Notes under the pieces: generated by a model
The model's input: the letters and a program-made list of their open reading frames with translations, nothing else
Told to the model about the DNA's origin: nothing
Databases searched by the model: none
Source: a virus
Virus record (IMG/VR): IMGVR_UViG_3300032006_000115
Coordinates: 1-20,943 of that record
Reading direction: 5' to 3' (one strand)
Length of the DNA stretch: 20,943 nucleotides
Program-made: the position numbers and the translations under genes
Part shown: piece after piece, positions 4,242 to 12,029 of the stretch
How the letters are laid out: each line of letters starts with the position of its first letter
Numbering within the stretch: the stretch's first letter is position 1

Positions 4242-5948
4242 TTACGCACTCCGCACCCTGACGGTCGTCCCTGTGGCACTACAGCCGCCTGCAGTGCTAT
4301 CTAGCGTCAGCGTGGCGTCGATGGTTGAACAGTCCGGTTTATCGGTCCCCAGCGAGACGGACCAAACATGCTTCTCGACCACTGCGTCAAACCAATTGCA
4401 TTGTTGCGTGTACTCCAACACGTACCCGTCCGTTGCATCATGGCACAATGTCAGGGTTCCGCCGGCAGCTGTTGACCGGCACCCGCAGCCCACGCCCCTT
4501 GCCCAGCGGCAACAATCAAGCTCGCCGGTTGAACGGAGCACGAAATTCCCCCCGAGCTCCGTGCAGCTGTCGCAGCTGCCCGTCAAGTTTGGATAGGTCA
4601 ACAGCATGGCACCTGGTGCCGTACCCTCGACGCAGTGGCTACACATCGAGCCTCCGCTACTGTCAACCTTGTCACACTCGCCACACGGACTGCCGCCCTT
4701 GCCAGCCTGGAAATCGTCGAAGAAAACTGGCTTGCGAATTCCTGTTTCCGGTGTGCCGTTGTTGTGATAGCGGACCCCGAGACCTGCGAACGGCACGGTG
4801 CCAGCACTGGAGTCGCCAGCCGAGATTCGCTCGCCACCAGCCGATGCGTAAAACTTGCCGTTCCGCAGACAGGCTTCGAGCTGTGTCATGCCCCGGCCGA
4901 GCACATTGAAAGCAGGAAAGACACCCGAACCCATCCCGCCGGAAGCACCCGCAAGCCCAGTCGTATCGATATACTGCCAACCGTTGTAGTACGTCGAGCC
5001 ATTATCGTTCGAGATCGCAAGTTTACTTTTGCCGGGGGTGCTCCAAAACTCGATAACAGCGCACATCGAACTCGAACCACATTCATAGCCCAAGTACAGC
5101 AACGCCTTCGTGCCTTGATCGCCCCGACACAACACGGACGCATACTGCTCTTTCGATCTTGCATCGATCGGCACCAGGTGCTGCACATTTGCATCGGCCC
5201 AGCCAACCAGCTCGCCCGAACTTATCTTCCAGAAGTTCGAGCAGGTTTCCCATAGACAGCCAATCTCGTCATCGCCAACCGGCTTGGCATCTGAATTGGC
5301 ACGGTCGAAGTTGTCGAAGCTCGACTCGCATGGGCAGTCGCACTCGGGGCATTCATTGTCCGGCGACTTGGAATCTGACCAACGGAAGAAAGAAAACACC
5401 ACATCGTCGGACCCACCCGTGCCAGTCCCTAGTCCAGCACCGACGGAAGGTGTCTGCGTGAGCTCCACATATAAGCACGCACCGTCGAGCGTTGCATAGA
5501 TCGCAGCATCGCTCAGGTCGTCATCCGGTTTAATGCACATCGTTAACGAATGTGCGTCAGCTGGGTCGAGATCCTCCAGCCGCCGACGTTCCCCAACACG
5601 GCTATCGCCGATCGCTGTCTTGTTTCTAATCTCCAGCCAACCGCAGGTCCCGCTGCTATCGAACTCGACCTGTGCGTAAACGTACTGGATGCCGGACGAC
5701 ATCCCGCCCAGCAGCTTGACGGACTTCCGGCCGGTACTCACAAACTGCGTAGCGAGTTGCTGGTATAGCAGCCCCGTAGTCGTTGACTTGAGAACAGCGT
5801 TGTCGCTCGCTGTGGCCAGCTCGCCATCGCTGATTGACCACGACCCCGACATCTGTTGATAGTTGGTGATCGTGTCAGTCGAAAAGTCATCTTCGACCCG
5901 CCCGCATCCGCAGCAGTCGCAACCAGGTTGGTCGATCTTCCACGGCAT
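4242..5948 (-). CDS. Cys-rich modular tail protein with two related sugar-binding-like domains
   Basis: 568 residues with 31 cysteines by my count. Three Cys clusters each open a module: CDCCGCG (10-16), CPECDCPC (200-207) and CGECD with MCSHC near 415-430. The first two modules start alike, DDFSTDTITNYQQMSGSWSISDGEL and DNFDRANSDAKPV followed by FWKISSGEL, so residues about 20-195 and 211-410 look like a divergent duplication of a LamG-like beta sandwich. Such domains often bind glycans. The last ~150 residues form a third, Cys-paired domain (YPNLTGSCDSCTELGGNFVL, then LDCCRWARGVGCGCR). From memory similar Cys-paired domains occur in Planctomycetota phage proteins. It is the largest tail gene after the tape measure, so host-surface binding is likely but inferred. 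There is no signal peptide. Confidence 0.75.
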   Translation of the reverse strand: MPWKIDQPGCDCCGCGRVEDDFSTDTITNYQQMSGSWSISDGELATASDNAVLKSTTTGLLYQQLATQFVSTGRKSVKLLGGMSSGIQYVYAQVEFDSSGTCGWLEIRNKTAIGDSRVGERRRLEDLDPADAHSLTMCIKPDDDLSDAAIYATLDGACLYVELTQTPSVGAGLGTGTGGSDDVVFSFFRWSDSKSPDNECPECDCPCESSFDNFDRANSDAKPVGDDEIGCLWETCSNFWKISSGELVGWADANVQHLVPIDARSKEQYASVLCRGDQGTKALLYLGYECGSSSMCAVIEFWSTPGKSKLAISNDNGSTYYNGWQYIDTTGLAGASGGMGSGVFPAFNVLGRGMTQLEACLRNGKFYASAGGERISAGDSSAGTVPFAGLGVRYHNNGTPETGIRKPVFFDDFQAGKGGSPCGECDKVDSSGGSMCSHCVEGTAPGAMLLTYPNLTGSCDSCTELGGNFVLRSTGELDCCRWARGVGCGCRSTAAGGTLTLCHDATDGYVLEYTQQCNWFDAVVEKHVWSVSLGTDKPDCSTIDATLTLDSTAGGCSATGTTVRVRSA

Positions 5949-5953
5949 TGCAA

Positions 5954-6319
5954 TTACTCACACGGGACAACGACAACCCACCAGTCGCCATATGCATCGC
6001 GGTTAAACAAGCACCACTCGCCGGACTCAATTGTTCCGCCGATGTTGTAGATTGTCTCGCTTTCGCTGCCGACTTGTGCGAGCGTATTGCTGCTGGTGTT
6101 GCGAGCGTATATGTCAGCCGTCCCACTGCCGGGCGTGCTGGAGCTCAGCGCCGTAATTTCGCTGGTAGTCTTGCCAGGGTAGAACGTGACGCCAGCGGCT
6201 GGCGTGCTGGAGAATTCCGCGAGCCTCGCTTGCAGGTTCCGCACCATGTGCGAAAGCCGTTCATGGTCCGCAGCCAGCTTCGCGATACTGGCTCGACTCA
6301 GCGTGTAGAGTTCTGGCAT
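5954..6319 (-). CDS. Small unrecognised tail protein with N-terminal coiled coil
   Basis: 121 residues, starting 3 bases after the previous gene. Residues 7-37 (SRASIAKLAADHERLSHMVRNLQARLAEFS) form a likely amphipathic helix or coiled coil. The rest is beta-rich, with Ser/Thr/Gly repeats (TALSSSTPGSGTADIYARNT) and a C-terminal GEWCLFNRDAYGDWWVVVVP strand pair. A trimeric helix followed by a beta domain is common in short tail-tip proteins, but I cannot name a family. The context of tightly packed late tail genes is the main support for it being real and structural. Confidence 0.65.
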   Translation of the reverse strand: MPELYTLSRASIAKLAADHERLSHMVRNLQARLAEFSSTPAAGVTFYPGKTTSEITALSSSTPGSGTADIYARNTSSNTLAQVGSESETIYNIGGTIESGEWCLFNRDAYGDWWVVVVPCE

Positions 6320-6322
6320 CGC

Positions 6323-6949
6323 TCAGCCTTTAATGTCCGCCAGGATTGACAGTCGGGACACCTTGCCGAGCACGGCAGTGCCTGTAGCGCTGTCGGTGAT
6401 TGCCACGGCCACACGGCAGTCGAGCAGGTCGCCAGCGGACAGCGATGTTGCCGTTACGTCAAACGCAAGGGTTGCCTGCGTGAGCGAGTTAATAGACTGT
6501 GCCGCAGTCGCACAGAGGTCGGAACCCACGCCGCCATCGTCATCGCTTTCGTAGACAGACACGTCGACGGTCGCGGTGCCATCCGAGACGGTGGTCTTCA
6601 TCCCTGCCTTTATCTCGACCCGGACCGACTGGCCGCTAACATACTCGGGCGGCAACGCAAACTGAAATCGCCCGTACTGGGTAACCGTGGTCGCCTTGGC
6701 ATCAGAGGTTACGAGGTATGGCGTCTCTGTGCCAAACGTCTCGCCGTCAAGCCCAAGGTCGTCACTCGCTGCCGTAGCTGGTAACAGCGAAGACAGGTTG
6801 TCGTGTACCCTAAAATCTCGGAACGGAACGACATAAGTCTGCAGGTCGTCCTGTACTAGCGAGCTGCGTGTGATACCGGGGACAATTGACCCGCTAAGAG
6901 TCAGGTCGCCGGGCACGAAAATTGAGCCTTGGAATGTGGTCTGTGCCAT
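6323..6949 (-). CDS. Unrecognised virion or tail protein, beta-rich
   Basis: 208 residues starting 2 bases after the previous gene. The opening MAQTTFQGSIFVPGDLTLSGSIVPGITRSSL resembles beginnings of phage fibre-like proteins in which residues such as GDLTLSGS repeat in trimeric beta structures. The body is Ser/Thr/Asp-rich with alternating strands (QSVRVEIKAGMKTTVSDGTATVDVSVYESDDDGG, then LAFDVTATSLSAGDLLDCRVAVAITDS), like a jelly-roll or immunoglobulin-type sandwich. No enzyme motif is seen. Its place among late tail genes suggests a tip or decoration protein. No family is recognised. Confidence 0.7.
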   Translation of the reverse strand: MAQTTFQGSIFVPGDLTLSGSIVPGITRSSLVQDDLQTYVVPFRDFRVHDNLSSLLPATAASDDLGLDGETFGTETPYLVTSDAKATTVTQYGRFQFALPPEYVSGQSVRVEIKAGMKTTVSDGTATVDVSVYESDDDGGVGSDLCATAAQSINSLTQATLAFDVTATSLSAGDLLDCRVAVAITDSATGTAVLGKVSRLSILADIKG

Positions 6950-6951
6950 GA

Positions 6952-8085
6952 TTATTCGGGTCCTGCTATGGGTAAGCCAATTTGAACGAATGGCTTCTCG
7001 GGGTAAATCGAGTACGTAATATAAACGGGCTCGATCGCTTCAAACGAACCGCCGCCCTTGAGCTGCAATGGCTGCCCGTTGCCATTCAGGAGAACCGGCT
7101 CGGACACGGGGTTGCCATTCTTGTCTGTGATCCGTCGCCAGGTTACCTGGTCCGCCGACACGCTGGTGATTGTCCCGCCACGGCCATCCGGGTCGCCAAC
7201 CATGGCACGGGCGTGCAGTCCACGGTCGACAACCTTCTCACGGAATCCAAACTCGTCATCGACGAGAATGTCCCACGTCACACGCCAGAACTTGATTCCG
7301 TTTGCCTCATTGAACGTGCCGTTAATCGAGACGCACTGCGCCTTGTATGGCTCGATTGCGAACTTAAGTTTCTGGTACTTGAAATCGAACGTAACCGCTT
7401 CCTCGTTGACGGCCCGATGAAACTGTGCCGCCTGCTGCTGCGGGTACTCTTCCAGGTTCTTCGAGTAACGCAGACTAATGCGAGTGGCGTTTCTTTCGAG
7501 CGGAGGATTGAACGGAATCATTGCCGAGTTGACAACGGGCCCCTCGGTATCCCTGCCGCCGTAAAGTTGCTCGGCTGGCTGAATGTACCTCGGGTCGACC
7601 AGCCCCGTCTCGATTGCATAGTTAGTAAAGCCGCTACGATAGATTGCCCTATCGACTGGTCGAGTCACGTCAACGAATGAGATATCGAGGTCGCCATGGA
7701 AGTCGAGCGGGTTCTCAGTTGGCTCGCCATCTTCATCCTCGCCAACACCACCGCCACCGCCACCGGCCGGTTCGTCCTCTTGCGGCTTGTCCGGACTCTT
7801 ATATGAAACGGCCACGTTCCACGACGTCGCACTTTGCAAGTCTCGCACCGGGTCGATCTTCCAGAGCTTGACGCCGAGATCCGAAACAACGCCACTCCCC
7901 TCGTACGTGTACACATCACCAAGGTGCGGCAGACTTGCCGTATCGCGGAAATGGTTCAGCACCGTTTTAACGCCATCAGTCGCGTCGTCGGTCTCGACGC
8001 GATAGTGGACAACATAGGAGCGCTTGCCAACTTCCTTCGAGCCGCCACTTCCCCGCCATGATTTTGTTACGCTGGTAACCGTCAT
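6952..8085 (-). CDS. Unrecognised tail protein after tape measure (distal tail or tip candidate)
   Basis: 377 residues, starting in an ATGA overlap with the tape measure stop. The N-terminal 110 residues (MTVTSVTKSWRGSGGSKEVGKRSYVVHYRVETDD, then LWKIDPVRDLQSATSWNVAVSY) form a beta-rich domain. They are joined by a Gly6 and acidic linker (about 118-133) to a larger second domain, DLDISFVDVTRPVDRAIYRSGFTNYAIETGLVD onward. That domain contains RNATRISLRYSKNL, IEPYKAQCVSINGTFNEANGIKFWRVTWDILVDDEFGFREKVVDRGLHA. Position right after the tape measure is normally that of the distal tail protein or tail hub. I do not recognise the family, so this is assigned by place only. Confidence 0.7.
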   Translation of the reverse strand: MTVTSVTKSWRGSGGSKEVGKRSYVVHYRVETDDATDGVKTVLNHFRDTASLPHLGDVYTYEGSGVVSDLGVKLWKIDPVRDLQSATSWNVAVSYKSPDKPQEDEPAGGGGGGVGEDEDGEPTENPLDFHGDLDISFVDVTRPVDRAIYRSGFTNYAIETGLVDPRYIQPAEQLYGGRDTEGPVVNSAMIPFNPPLERNATRISLRYSKNLEEYPQQQAAQFHRAVNEEAVTFDFKYQKLKFAIEPYKAQCVSINGTFNEANGIKFWRVTWDILVDDEFGFREKVVDRGLHARAMVGDPDGRGGTITSVSADQVTWRRITDKNGNPVSEPVLLNGNGQPLQLKGGGSFEAIEPVYITYSIYPEKPFVQIGLPIAGPE

Positions 8086-9479
8086 ATATTTGCCTGCCGA
8101 ATGGTAATTGTCTCGGCCGTGTTCTGACTGATCTCGTTCAGCGCGGCGGTTTGCTTCTTGCGTTCTCGCTGCGCTTCTTTCATCTGTTGCAACATCCGCA
8201 GCAACTGCTTGCGGCCAGAATGCACAGCGCTAAACCCGGCCCGTGTTCCAGCTCGGGCGGCACCCACATCGCCGCCACTGAAACCGAGGTCGACCTTCGC
8301 TTTCTTCGCCTCGGCCGCAACCTTCTTGACGGACTTGGTTACCTTATCCACTGCCGTGGCGGTTTCGTCAGCCTTCTCGGTTGTTGTTTGCAGGCCATCC
8401 GCAATCGAATCAAACTGCTTGCCAACGACCCACGCCAGACCAGCACCGGCAGCCAGCCCGGCGACGACCTTGAGCAGCCCGACCCCGGTGACACCTTGCA
8501 ACAGTGCAATCGCTTTCGCCATCCCTCCGATCGCCTTTATCAACTTGGGAATCGCCACAAGTATCTTTGGCAACACGACCGCGACGGACACCCACCCGGC
8601 AGCAAACGCAAGCACCTGCGTAGTCGCCTTTGCCATCGCCATGCCGTTTTTGTGGATGAAGTCGACCGTCTTTTGCAGCTGTTTGATTAGCTTCGTAACA
8701 GTCGGCAACAGTGCCTGACCGATCGACAGTTTCAGGTCTTCGACCTGTGCCTGTAATTTCTTCATCGAGTTCGTGTAGCTGTGGATCGTGTTGGCTGCGT
8801 TGTTGAACGATCTCGACGAACCCTCCATTATGATCTCGTACCTCGCCAGCGCGATCTGCATTGGCGTGGCCGTTGCTTTCTTCAGCCCTTTTTCGAGCAA
8901 CTTTGCTTTTATGGTGGTTTCGTTCAGGAAGATACCGAATCGTTGTAGAACCTCGCCGGAACCTGACAATGCGGCACGGAACCGTTCGAGGTTGTCTTCA
9001 TCGAGCTGGTTGCCCTCGCTCGCCAAGTCAACAACCCGAGCCGTGAGCTGCTCAACCATCGTTAGCAGCTGCGTACCCTTAAAGCCCGTTGCATCCAGGA
9101 ACGACCCAAGCTCCGTTGCAAATGTCGTCATCTGTAACTTCGAGCGGCCCATGCCCTTCGTCATGGTGTCAACGAATTCGTGCACCTTCTTGGCGTTCTT
9201 GCCAAACACGGTGCCGAGCAGGTCGACGGTCTCTTCCATGTCGCCGGCGGTCTTCAGTGCATCCCCGAGGAAGTTGAACCCGCTCGCTGCGCCAAGGAAG
9301 CCCGCAATGCCCGCCGCTGCCCCGAGTGCCGACTTACCGAGCCGCACAATACTGGCGTTCGCCATCCTCACGACGCCTTCGAATTTCTTTGTCGACTGCC
9401 CTGCTTTCTTGAATGCATTAGTGAGACCACGGGCGCTGCCCGAGATCATGACCGACATTTTGCTTATGACTTTTGCCAT
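8082..9479 (-). CDS. Tail tape measure protein
   Basis: 465 residues. The N-terminus is basic and helical (SGSARGLTNAFKKAGQSTKKFEGVVRMANASIVRLGKSALGAAAGIAG), followed by long helical text with few prolines. GDMEETVDLLGTVFGKNAKKVHEFVDTMTKG (79-109) is typical of tape measure N-terminal domains. Two hydrophobic stretches near 288-310 and 325-353 could cross a membrane during DNA ejection, as in other tape measures. Coiled-coil text lies around 240-280 and 415-450. It follows the chaperone pair, the constant position of this gene. By the lambda ratio of about 0.15 nm per residue it would set a tail near 70 nm, short for a siphophage. No peptidase domain was seen. Confidence 0.92.
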   Translation of the reverse strand: MAKVISKMSVMISGSARGLTNAFKKAGQSTKKFEGVVRMANASIVRLGKSALGAAAGIAGFLGAASGFNFLGDALKTAGDMEETVDLLGTVFGKNAKKVHEFVDTMTKGMGRSKLQMTTFATELGSFLDATGFKGTQLLTMVEQLTARVVDLASEGNQLDEDNLERFRAALSGSGEVLQRFGIFLNETTIKAKLLEKGLKKATATPMQIALARYEIIMEGSSRSFNNAANTIHSYTNSMKKLQAQVEDLKLSIGQALLPTVTKLIKQLQKTVDFIHKNGMAMAKATTQVLAFAAGWVSVAVVLPKILVAIPKLIKAIGGMAKAIALLQGVTGVGLLKVVAGLAAGAGLAWVVGKQFDSIADGLQTTTEKADETATAVDKVTKSVKKVAAEAKKAKVDLGFSGGDVGAARAGTRAGFSAVHSGRKQLLRMLQQMKEAQRERKKQTAALNEISQNTAETITIRQANI

Positions 9480-10155
9480 CGCTCGTCAAACTCCCGCATG
9501 CGTTGCAACGCATCCGCAGGCGAAGTGGTCCCGGTGTCCCAATAGGGAAATTCCGGCTCGGGCAACTTTGCGTTCCGTTCCAAGTGCGGAGCGATTGAAA
9601 TAGTCGCGGCCGCGAATGCCCGCAGGTCGTCGCGCTGATCGCCCCACGGCTGTTCGTCGTAGAGTGCAAGCCAGTCGAGAACCTGGTGCCAGCTCAGCGG
9701 CCCGTGAGGCTGCAGCAAGTAATCGGGATGGGGAATCCCAAGCCGCGCACAGATCTCGAAACAAACTCGCCATAACGAATCGCCCTTTAGTTTTTTTTTG
9801 CCGCCTCGATCTCGCTGTCCAGGTTCCCGAGATTGAAATCGCTCACAGCCTGAAACACTGCAACCAGGACATCGAGCCGTTCGCCGTACAGGAACTTGCG
9901 TCCCTCATCAGTATCGAACACGAGGTCGCCGCCCTCATTCGCTACGCTTTTGCTGATCGCCCAGACATATTCGTCGAGCGCGATTGTCACCGGCAGTTCG
10001 CCATCCTGGTTCGTCTTGTCACTGATCCGCTCGAGCAGTTCTAGCCGGTCCCTTGCCGGCAGCCTTGCCAGGGTAACCGCCCCGCCCCAGTCAACGACCT
10101 CAACCTCAGTCGTCGCCCGTCTCTCGGCGATCAGCTCTGTTAGCGTCTTTCGCAT
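9464..10155 (-). CDS. Frameshifted tail assembly chaperone fusion (gpGT-like)
   Basis: Predicted 230-residue product: the 122 residues of the upstream frame, then a -1 shift on A AAA AAC (9796-9790) and 108 more residues to the stop at 9464. After the shift the text runs LKGDSLWRVCFEICARLGIPHPDYLLQPHGPLSWHQVLDWLALYDEQPWGDQRDDLRAF. This is the conserved form of T-type tail chaperone domains (helical, xLSxxQxxxWxAYxxxxPxG, then RxDLRAA). No ATG or GTG with a ribosome-binding site opens this frame between the shift site and the domain; the first usable codon, a TTG at 9718, falls inside the domain. The frame overlaps the tape measure start by 16 bases. In lambda the fusion bridges tape measure and tube subunits. 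Confidence 0.85.
9787..10155 (-). CDS. Tail assembly chaperone, upstream frame (gpG-like)
   Basis: 122 residues from the ATG at 10155, which has GAGG nine bases upstream; an ATG at 10170 is a weaker alternative. The sequence MRKTLTELIAERRATTEVEVVDWGGAVTLARLPARDRLELLERISDK, then a helical EGRKFLYGERLDVLVAVFQAVSDFNL, is the pattern of Phage_TAC-type chaperones that coat the tape measure protein before the tube forms. The last codons are GCA AAA AAA AAC followed at once by TAA, which places a canonical -1 slippery heptamer right at the stop. It is followed in the -1 frame by a second, tail chaperone T-like domain, so this is the short product of a gpG/gpGT pair. Confidence 0.88.
   Translation of the reverse strand: MRKTLTELIAERRATTEVEVVDWGGAVTLARLPARDRLELLERISDKTNQDGELPVTIALDEYVWAISKSVANEGGDLVFDTDEGRKFLYGERLDVLVAVFQAVSDFNLGNLDSEIEAAKKN
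9790..9796 (-). promoter_or_regulatory. Slippery heptamer A AAA AAC for -1 programmed frameshift
   Basis: On the minus strand a run of nine A and a C (9799-9790) holds X XXY YYZ with zero-frame codons AAA AAC, immediately before TAA (9789-9787). After slipping, the next codon is CTA at 9790, in frame with the downstream chaperone domain. A GAGG lies about ten bases upstream of the heptamer and could act as the internal Shine-Dalgarno stimulator known from bacterial -1 sites; no strong downstream hairpin was seen. Confidence 0.85.
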
Positions 10156-10453
10156 TTCCGAACACCTCATTTTGCGAACAAGCAATTGCAGCAAGCTCAC
10201 GCAGCTCATCCCCTGTGCAATCACTTAAAACAACCTCAAGCCCCGGCCCGCCTGGATAAATAAGCACGGCAGAATCCTTCGGCACGGCAACGATCTGCAC
10301 CAGCCGAGCACAGCGGCGAACGTCCATCTGCTCGACTGACTCAATGTCTGCGAACCGCAGCTCAAACTGCAGCCGGTGTCGCTGCCACGGCTGCAGCCTT
10401 GCAAACCGGGCAGCACCGAAGCCGGGTAATTCTACGTCGACAAACTTCGGCAC
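10106..10453 (-). CDS. Unrecognised tail-region protein, 115 residues
   Basis: The gene starts at GTG 10453 with GGAG eight bases upstream and runs to a stop at 10106. The longer ATG ORF through this frame starts inside the tail tube gene and is discarded. The product begins VPKFVDVELPGFGAARFARL and contains QRHRLQFELRFADIESV, SAVLIYPGGPGLEVVL and GDELRELAAIACSQNEVFGN; it looks alpha/beta and soluble. I do not recognise a family. It lies between the tube and the tail chaperone, a slot often filled by tail assembly factors. It overlaps the chaperone start by 50 bases, unusually long for this operon. Confidence 0.75.
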   Translation of the reverse strand: MPKFVDVELPGFGAARFARLQPWQRHRLQFELRFADIESVEQMDVRRCARLVQIVAVPKDSAVLIYPGGPGLEVVLSDCTGDELRELAAIACSQNEVFGNAKDANRADRRETGDD

Positions 10454-10457
10454 GTCG

Positions 10458-10886
10458 TCAGCTCCGTGTGATAGCGGATGTGCGTTGCACCGTAATAACA
10501 CGCGAGCAGACGCTCGACGCATCGACTGTGTCGTGGTCGATACCCATAACCCGGCCCGTGAATTGCCAGGTGCGAGACGCCCCGCCGCCACTGTCTGCAA
10601 CGAAGACCAGTTGCCACGAATAGTTATGCTTCGAATCAAATGCCGAGTCGATGTACTCGTGCACTGTGTCGCCATCGGTATAAATTTGGTTAAAAGTGCA
10701 GATCGAATTTTGTTCCAGTCCCTGAAGCGCGACGGACAAAGTATCTGCGAGGTCGGTGGCGTCGACCGACTCATACTCTCGCGGCGGGGGGTCGATCGAT
10801 GTAATCTCACCAATCGTGGTGAATGACGCATCGTTGTCGTGGTCATATTTCACGAGCGTACCGAGTCCGAGTCTTGCGCTTGCCAT
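10458..10886 (-). CDS. Major tail tube protein
   Basis: 142 residues; GGGAG lies 7 bases before the ATG. The text reads as a siphophage tube protein: ARLGLGTLVKYDHDNDASFTTIGEITSIDPPPREYESVDATDLAD near the N-terminus, then WQLVFVADSGGGASRTWQFTGRVMGI near the end. The GEI-x-SID and WQFTGRV segments recur in lambda gpV-like tube folds, where hexameric rings stack to form the tail. Position after the tail terminator and before the chaperones and tape measure supports this. It is short for the family, with no extra immunoglobulin-like domain at the C-terminus. Confidence 0.88.
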   Translation of the reverse strand: MASARLGLGTLVKYDHDNDASFTTIGEITSIDPPPREYESVDATDLADTLSVALQGLEQNSICTFNQIYTDGDTVHEYIDSAFDSKHNYSWQLVFVADSGGGASRTWQFTGRVMGIDHDTVDASSVCSRVITVQRTSAITRS

Positions 10887-10889
10887 GTT

Positions 10890-11312
10890 CTAACTCCCAG
10901 GTTGATAGCCGACAATTTGCAACGAAAACGCGCACACATGCAGGCCGTCGTCGCTTGCATCTCCACGGGGGACATACGAGTCGGATTGACTTTGGATAAA
11001 GATGCCGGACACTGTGCCGGCCCCGAACGTGCCGCGAGTTGCATGCTTGCCCCGGATCAGGTCACCGAGGTCAATCGCCCCATCGATTGATTCTGAGATC
11101 GCTTCGATATCGAGGTACTCAGTCCACGGCCGCGTGCCTGCCGCTTCGTCAAGTGTCTGCAGTGGCTCGGTGTCGTTGCGCTGATACCAGATGTACGAGC
11201 CTTCGTAGTTTTCGACTGCCTCGTTTTGGTAGCAGCGTTCGCCACCCACGGCGGTGCTTATGCCGCCATCAGCGAGCAGGAACGTGCGGAGGTCTTCGCC
11301 GATACTAGGCAC
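10890..11312 (-). CDS. Tail terminator / completion protein (DUF3168-like)
   Basis: 140 residues with a GTG start at 11312 preceded by GAGGAAG. The N-terminus IGEDLRTFLLADGGISTAVGGERCYQNEAVENYEGSYIWYQRND and the pattern of strands that follows (YLDIEAISESIDGAIDLGDLIRGKH) match DUF3168-type minor tail proteins. These cap the tail tube at its head end, as lambda gpU and HK97 gp10-neighbour proteins do. It lies between the gp10-like gene (8-base overlap) and the tail tube gene (3-base gap), which is the expected place. Family membership is by pattern and position only. Confidence 0.82.
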   Translation of the reverse strand: MPSIGEDLRTFLLADGGISTAVGGERCYQNEAVENYEGSYIWYQRNDTEPLQTLDEAAGTRPWTEYLDIEAISESIDGAIDLGDLIRGKHATRGTFGAGTVSGIFIQSQSDSYVPRGDASDDGLHVCAFSLQIVGYQPGS

Positions 11313-12027
11313 TGCGTAACTTCCTCATTTCGAGTGCGAGCTCAGCCTTGAACTTGCGACGGAATGCAGTGCCGGCAGGCTGCTGGCTGGCTTGTGCTCC
11401 GCGCTGAATAAACTTCGATCCGGAGTGGCCCGGATGGTTGCGGATGTACTCGCGATAAATGCGTTTGCGGCCAACCGTCCAGACGTACGGCTTCGAGGGG
11501 TCTCGTTTTTCCTTGCGCTTGCCTGGCATGCCGTGCGCCTCGACTGGGTTGTTCACCAACCAGAGCGGCAGCACGACCCCCTCGCCAGACAAGCCGCCTC
11601 GCTTCTTGTGGCCAACTGCCCTGGCGACCGCCTTCGAAAATCCCTTTTGTTTTTCGATACCTTTCGCCTGTCCAATGATCGCCGTGTACACATTTCCTTT
11701 TTGGTACTTGACCACTTTCGAGCCGAGCGACTTTCGCAGCAGTCCTGTCTTGCGAGGTGCTTTCTGCTTGACGGCTTTCCGAATCACACCGCTCGCTGCG
11801 GTCGTGGCTTTACGCAGCACCTTGCGTCGTGTAATGGCATCGAGTTGGTCGAACTTGGCCGCAGTCGCCTTGGCACCTTTGATCGTTAGCCCGACTTCCA
11901 TGCCGGTACTAGCAAGACGGCCGCCACCTCGCTTCGTACCTGTAAACCTTCTCGCCTCGTCATCCACCACAATGCGGCGATTGCGAGGACGCCGGGCCAT
12001 TCCTGCGAGCCGTTTCATCACGCCCAT
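11305..12027 (-). CDS. HK97 gp10-like neck / tail completion protein
   Basis: 240 residues. The start at 12027 is favoured by GAGGAG eight bases upstream, although an in-frame ATG 42 codons later (MEVGLTIKG) begins the conserved part. The signature of the HK97 gp10 family is IKGAKATAAKFDQLDAITRRKVLRKATTAASGVIRKAVKQKAPRKTGLLRKSL followed by a basic beta-rich half and a C-terminal ALEMRKLRSA helix. The protein is very basic throughout. The family acts at the neck, where the finished head joins the tail. The N-terminal 42-residue arm, rich in Arg and Gly, is additional. Its end overlaps the next gene by 8 bases. Confidence 0.87.
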   Translation of the reverse strand: MGVMKRLAGMARRPRNRRIVVDDEARRFTGTKRGGGRLASTGMEVGLTIKGAKATAAKFDQLDAITRRKVLRKATTAASGVIRKAVKQKAPRKTGLLRKSLGSKVVKYQKGNVYTAIIGQAKGIEKQKGFSKAVARAVGHKKRGGLSGEGVVLPLWLVNNPVEAHGMPGKRKEKRDPSKPYVWTVGRKRIYREYIRNHPGHSGSKFIQRGAQASQQPAGTAFRRKFKAELALEMRKLRSA

Positions 12028-12029
12028 CG

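Noticed and set aside
8788-9603. 271-residue plus-strand frame opposite the tape measure gene
   Set aside because: It is the antisense shadow of a well-supported tape measure and chaperone region and shows no domain pattern.
9486-9773. Separate 95-residue gene starting at an ATG just after the chaperone stop
   Set aside because: Its frame reads as low-information Arg/Ala-rich text, while the -1 frame over the same bases gives a conserved chaperone domain.
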